Source of the DNA: Bacillota bacterium
GTDB taxonomy: Bacteria; Bacillota; Clostridia; Acetivibrionales; JAFADI01
Assembly: GCA_023424965.1 (NCBI GenBank)
Contig: JAFADI010000010.1
Span: 1-64,000, forward strand
Length of the DNA: 64,000 bases
Reading direction: 5' to 3'
Shown in pieces: positions 61,442 through 64,000 of this stretch. A program made the position numbers and the translations under genes. Under the pieces are notes generated by a model. That model made no database searches and was not told the origin of the DNA. It saw nothing but the letters and a program-made list of their open reading frames with translations. Positions within the stretch are counted from its first letter, which is position 1. Each line of letters starts with the position of its first letter.

Positions 61442-61663
61442 TTATTTCAACTGACCTTCAGCCATCTGAATCATTTTTTTAACCATCTGGCCGCCGATAG
61501 GACCGCCTTCAAGTCCGTTCTGCCTGCAAGATACGTCACCCTTGTAGTGGTCGTTGTTTTCTTTTGTGAATTGAGTGAGCCCGATTTCCTGTGCACATTC
61601 CATTTTAAACTTTGTCAGTGCCTCTCTGGAACCCGGTACGAGAGGAGTTTTTGGTCTGGACAT
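61442..61663 (-). CDS. Alpha/beta-type small acid-soluble spore protein
   Basis: 73 residues: SRPKTPLVPGSREALTKFKM, the region before the germination-protease site (ECAQEIGLTQF), and the DNA-binding C-terminal block KGDVSCRQNGLEGGPIGGQM. Such proteins coat and protect spore DNA and are degraded at germination. AGAAGGTGA precedes the start. A forespore-specific promoter was looked for but not confidently found. It shows that the organism forms endospores. Confidence 0.93.
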   Translation of the reverse strand: MSRPKTPLVPGSREALTKFKMECAQEIGLTQFTKENNDHYKGDVSCRQNGLEGGPIGGQMVKKMIQMAEGQLK

Positions 61664-61862
61664 ATATTCACCTTCTTTTTTTATTTTTTTGATTTATGAC
61701 TACAATTCTATTCTTAGCAGAAAACTAAATTTATTACGTATTAATTCTTTCAACTTTTAGCAGTAAAATGAAGAGCTGGTGACAGTTCTGCCATTTGAAA
61801 AAATTTTGGTGTGCGGGGCAGTGGAATACTATTGCGGACGGGGAGGAATTTAGCTGCGAATA

Positions 61863-61891
61863 TTGCGTTGGTATGCAGGTTTTGATAAAAT
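61863..61891 (+). promoter_or_regulatory. Promoter of pgi
   Basis: TTGCGT (61863-61868), 17-base spacer, TAAAAT (61886-61891). The gap 61664-61862 shows nothing else clear. Confidence 0.72.
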
Positions 61892-61939
61892 AGTAGCAAT
61901 GTTTGGAAACCTTTATGAGAATTTACAGGAGGATTGTTT

Positions 61940-63292
61940 ATGCAAGCACTTAAATTTGATTATTCCAAAGCGCTGAGTTTTATAAAGGAAGAAGAAGTGG
62001 CGTATTTTGAAAGCGTTGTGAAGTCCGCCCATGAAATGCTCCACAATAAGACCGGTGCAGGCAGCGACTATGTGGGCTGGGTGGACCTGCCGTTAAACTA
62101 TGACAGGGAAGAATTTGCAAGGATCAAGGCCGCTGCCGAAAAGATCAAATCGGATTCGGAAGTCCTCATCGTAATAGGCATCGGAGGCTCCTATCTCGGT
62201 GCCAGAGCCGCCATTGAATTTCTTTCCCATTCCTTCTACAACCTGCTTCCCAGGTCTGAGAGGAAGACCCCGGAAATCTATTTCGTAGGAAACAACATAA
62301 GCTCCACGTACATCGCCGACCTGCTTGAGCTTATCAAGGGGAAGGAGATCTCGGTCAATGTCATCTCCAAGTCGGGAACCACCACGGAGCCTGCCATTGC
62401 CTTCAGAATTTTCAAGGAATACATGGAAAACAAATACGGCAAGGAAGGCGCAGCCAAGAGAATTTACGCCACCACCGACAAGGCCAGGGGAGCGTTGAAG
62501 AAGCTGGCAACGGAAGAAAATTATGAAACCTTTGTCATCCCCGACGACGTGGGCGGAAGATATTCCGTACTTACCCCCGTGGGACTTCTCCCCATTGCCG
62601 TCAGCGGCGCGGATATCGACCGCATGATGGAAGGGGCCGCACATGCCCACAAGCTGTATTCCAACCCCGATATCAGGGAGAACGACTGCTACAAATACGC
62701 GGCGGTGAGGAACTCCCTGTACAGAAAGAACAAGGCCATTGAAATCATGGTAAATTACGAGCCGGCGCTGCACTTCTTTACCGAGTGGTGGAAACAGCTC
62801 TACGGCGAAAGCGAAGGCAAGGACCAGAAGGGTATTTTCCCTGCCGGGGTGGATTTCTCAGCCGACCTCCATTCCATGGGACAGTACATCCAGGACGGAC
62901 TCCGGAACATCTTTGAAACCGTCATCAATGTGGAAAAACCCAGAAAGGTCATCACCGTCAAGGCAGACAAGGACAATGTGGACGGACTCAATTTCCTGGC
63001 GGGAAAAGATATGGACTATGTGAACAAAAAGGCAATGGAGGGGACCATCATTGCCCATACCGACGGAGGCGTGCCCAACCTGGTTCTGAATGTTCCCGAG
63101 TTGAACGAATTCTGCTTCGGACAGCTGGTTTACTTCTTCGAGAAGGCCTGCGGCATCAGCGGCTACCTGCTGGCGGTGAATCCCTTCGACCAGCCGGGCG
63201 TTGAGGCATACAAGAAAAACATGTTTGCCCTTCTCGGAAAGCCGGGCTATGAAGAAGAAAAGAAGAGGCTGGAGGAAAGGCTCTCAAAATAG
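61940..63292 (+). CDS. pgi: Glucose-6-phosphate isomerase
   Basis: 450 residues, the Gram-positive length. Interconverts glucose-6-P and fructose-6-P. Double SIS fold: VIGIGGSYLGARAAIEFLSH, VISKSGTTTEPAIAFRIFKE, DDVGGRYSVLTPVGLLP, catalytic histidine in VDFSADLHSMGQYIQDG and Lys near PFDQPGVEAYKKNMFALLG. ATG 61940 with AGGAGG seven bases before is chosen over TTG 61934. Monocistronic with its own promoter and terminator. Confidence 0.96.
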   Translation: MQALKFDYSKALSFIKEEEVAYFESVVKSAHEMLHNKTGAGSDYVGWVDLPLNYDREEFARIKAAAEKIKSDSEVLIVIGIGGSYLGARAAIEFLSHSFYNLLPRSERKTPEIYFVGNNISSTYIADLLELIKGKEISVNVISKSGTTTEPAIAFRIFKEYMENKYGKEGAAKRIYATTDKARGALKKLATEENYETFVIPDDVGGRYSVLTPVGLLPIAVSGADIDRMMEGAAHAHKLYSNPDIRENDCYKYAAVRNSLYRKNKAIEIMVNYEPALHFFTEWWKQLYGESEGKDQKGIFPAGVDFSADLHSMGQYIQDGLRNIFETVINVEKPRKVITVKADKDNVDGLNFLAGKDMDYVNKKAMEGTIIAHTDGGVPNLVLNVPELNEFCFGQLVYFFEKACGISGYLLAVNPFDQPGVEAYKKNMFALLGKPGYEEEKKRLEERLSK

Positions 63293-63304
63293 AAAGGGAA
63301 AATG

Positions 63305-63336
63305 CAAATGGCCGGTAGAGTATACCGGCCATTTTT
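63305..63336. terminator. Bidirectional terminator after pgi
   Basis: AAATGGCCGGTA and TACCGGCCATTTTT with a short loop (GAGTA-like). It serves both pgi and the converging phosphoesterase gene. Confidence 0.87.
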
Positions 63337-63343
63337 GTGACAC

Positions 63344-64000
63344 TCAAATGTGGTAGACGGTGATTTCCGGCCTGGAAAGGAACCGCAGGGGAAACAGCAC
63401 ATTGCCCAGGCCGCGGTTTATGTAAAGGTTGATTCCATTCACCTTGTGCAGCCCGCCCTTGATGCCCTGCTTGCAGAGCTTTTCATCCCTCAGCAGCTTA
63501 AATTCCAGGTTGAAGGGGGCCCAGATCTGGCCGCCGTGGAAGTGGCCGCAGAAAAGGTAGTCCAGCTTTCCCCGGGGAATTTCCAGCGCGATGTCGGGAT
63601 TATGGGAGAAGCCCAGACTGGCAAAGGCCTTCTCACTGCACCGGCTGAAGGCTTCCTCCAGGTTGTGGTGGCCGTATCGTATATCTGCAATTCCAATCAG
63701 GTTATATGTTTTGGCATTCTTTTCAATGGTCACACACCGGTTGTGAAGTATGGTTATACCTGCAGCTTCCATTTGGGACATAAAGTCCCCGAGGCCTCTG
63801 TCGTCACGGCGGAAAGCCCTGTAGTCATGGTTCCCCAGGCACAGGTACATGTTCGGGTATGTTCCGAGGGTTGCAAGGAACTCCATAAATGCCGGAACCT
63901 GGTCCCGGGTTTCCACATAATCGCCTGTCAATAGAATTACATCGGGTGCTTCCTGCGTGATTACCTCTCTGATCCTGCCAGCGGAAACTTTCAGGCGGCC
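63344..64000 (-). CDS. Metallophosphoesterase (5' end outside window)
   Basis: Calcineurin-like phosphoesterase; 218 residues visible, frame open through the right window edge. Metal motifs: LLTGDYVE (Asp), LGNHDYRAFR (Asn-His), GFSHNPDIALEIPRGKLDYL (His) and FCGHFHGGQIWAP (paired His). The layout matches the YkuE-type lipid or UDP-sugar-lipid phosphohydrolases, often tethered to the membrane by a missing N-terminus. The substrate cannot be set from this fragment. Confidence 0.9.
   Translation of the reverse strand, partial: GRLKVSAGRIREVITQEAPDVILLTGDYVETRDQVPAFMEFLATLGTYPNMYLCLGNHDYRAFRRDDRGLGDFMSQMEAAGITILHNRCVTIEKNAKTYNLIGIADIRYGHHNLEEAFSRCSEKAFASLGFSHNPDIALEIPRGKLDYLFCGHFHGGQIWAPFNLEFKLLRDEKLCKQGIKGGLHKVNGINLYINRGLGNVLFPLRFLSRPEITVYHI

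Noticed and set aside
61664..61760. Forespore (sigma-G) promoter of the spore-protein gene
   Set aside because: CATAAAT and GAATA-like hexamers are present on the minus strand but not at the proper distance.

Overview
The window looks like chromosomal DNA of an anaerobic, endospore-forming, motile member of the Clostridia. Evidence: an alpha/beta-type small acid-soluble spore protein (61442-61663), a T-box leader in front of pheST, an infC-rpmI-rplT operon with an attenuated leader, a YesM/YesN two-component pair, LacI regulators, an ECF vitamin transporter S component, a chemotaxis receptor, and a homocitrate-synthase-like (Re-type) citrate synthase next to aconitase. Base composition is close to balanced by eye. 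No rRNA, CRISPR array, prophage or intact insertion sequence was seen. There is one tRNA gene, Glu (CTC).

Layout. 1-4.4 kb: aspartate-family amino acid genes (two homoserine dehydrogenases flanking an ACT protein, then aspartate kinase). 4.4-28.2 kb: a sugar-catabolic island. It holds a LacI regulator with L-fucose isomerase and a RhaB-type kinase; a YesN/YesM sensor pair with a dedicated sugar-binding protein; a PIN-domain toxin-antitoxin pair; an RbsABC-type importer; an FGGY kinase with a VOC protein; and a second LacI regulator followed by an FGGY kinase, GatD-like dehydrogenase, GatZ-like aldolase subunit, FucU mutarotase and aldo/keto reductase. Each LacI gene shares an imperfect palindrome with the next catabolic gene, so each regulator probably controls itself and its neighbours. 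28.3-41.2 kb: a lone cobyrinate diamide synthase, a membrane-anchored LuxR-type regulator, a MacAB-like export system (two large FtsX permeases, ATPase, adaptor), a histidine phosphatase, an ECF S component, a methyl-accepting protein and a GNAT acetyltransferase. 41.3-47.1 kb: a citrate-forming locus with Re-type citrate synthase, aconitase, a FadR-type GntR regulator and an ordinary Si-type citrate synthase. A 32-bp perfect palindrome lies over the first promoter. 47.1-64 kb: housekeeping genes (tRNA-Glu, S41 protease, rRNA and tRNA modification enzymes, infC-rpmI-rplT, an aminotransferase, pheST, SASP, pgi, a metallophosphoesterase running off the window) and several unusual small genes.

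The least explained structure is at 48.77-49.07 kb. Two diverged tandem copies of a roughly 112-bp element keep the same nested hairpins through paired, compensatory base changes and are bounded by inverted repeats that carry an extended -10-like sequence. Other points of interest are the two types of citrate synthase at one locus, the 32-bp palindrome, a starch-binding-like domain fused to a histone-H1-like tail, an ATC start codon for infC behind a terminator/antiterminator leader, and an inverted repeat placed like a lux box in front of the export operon.
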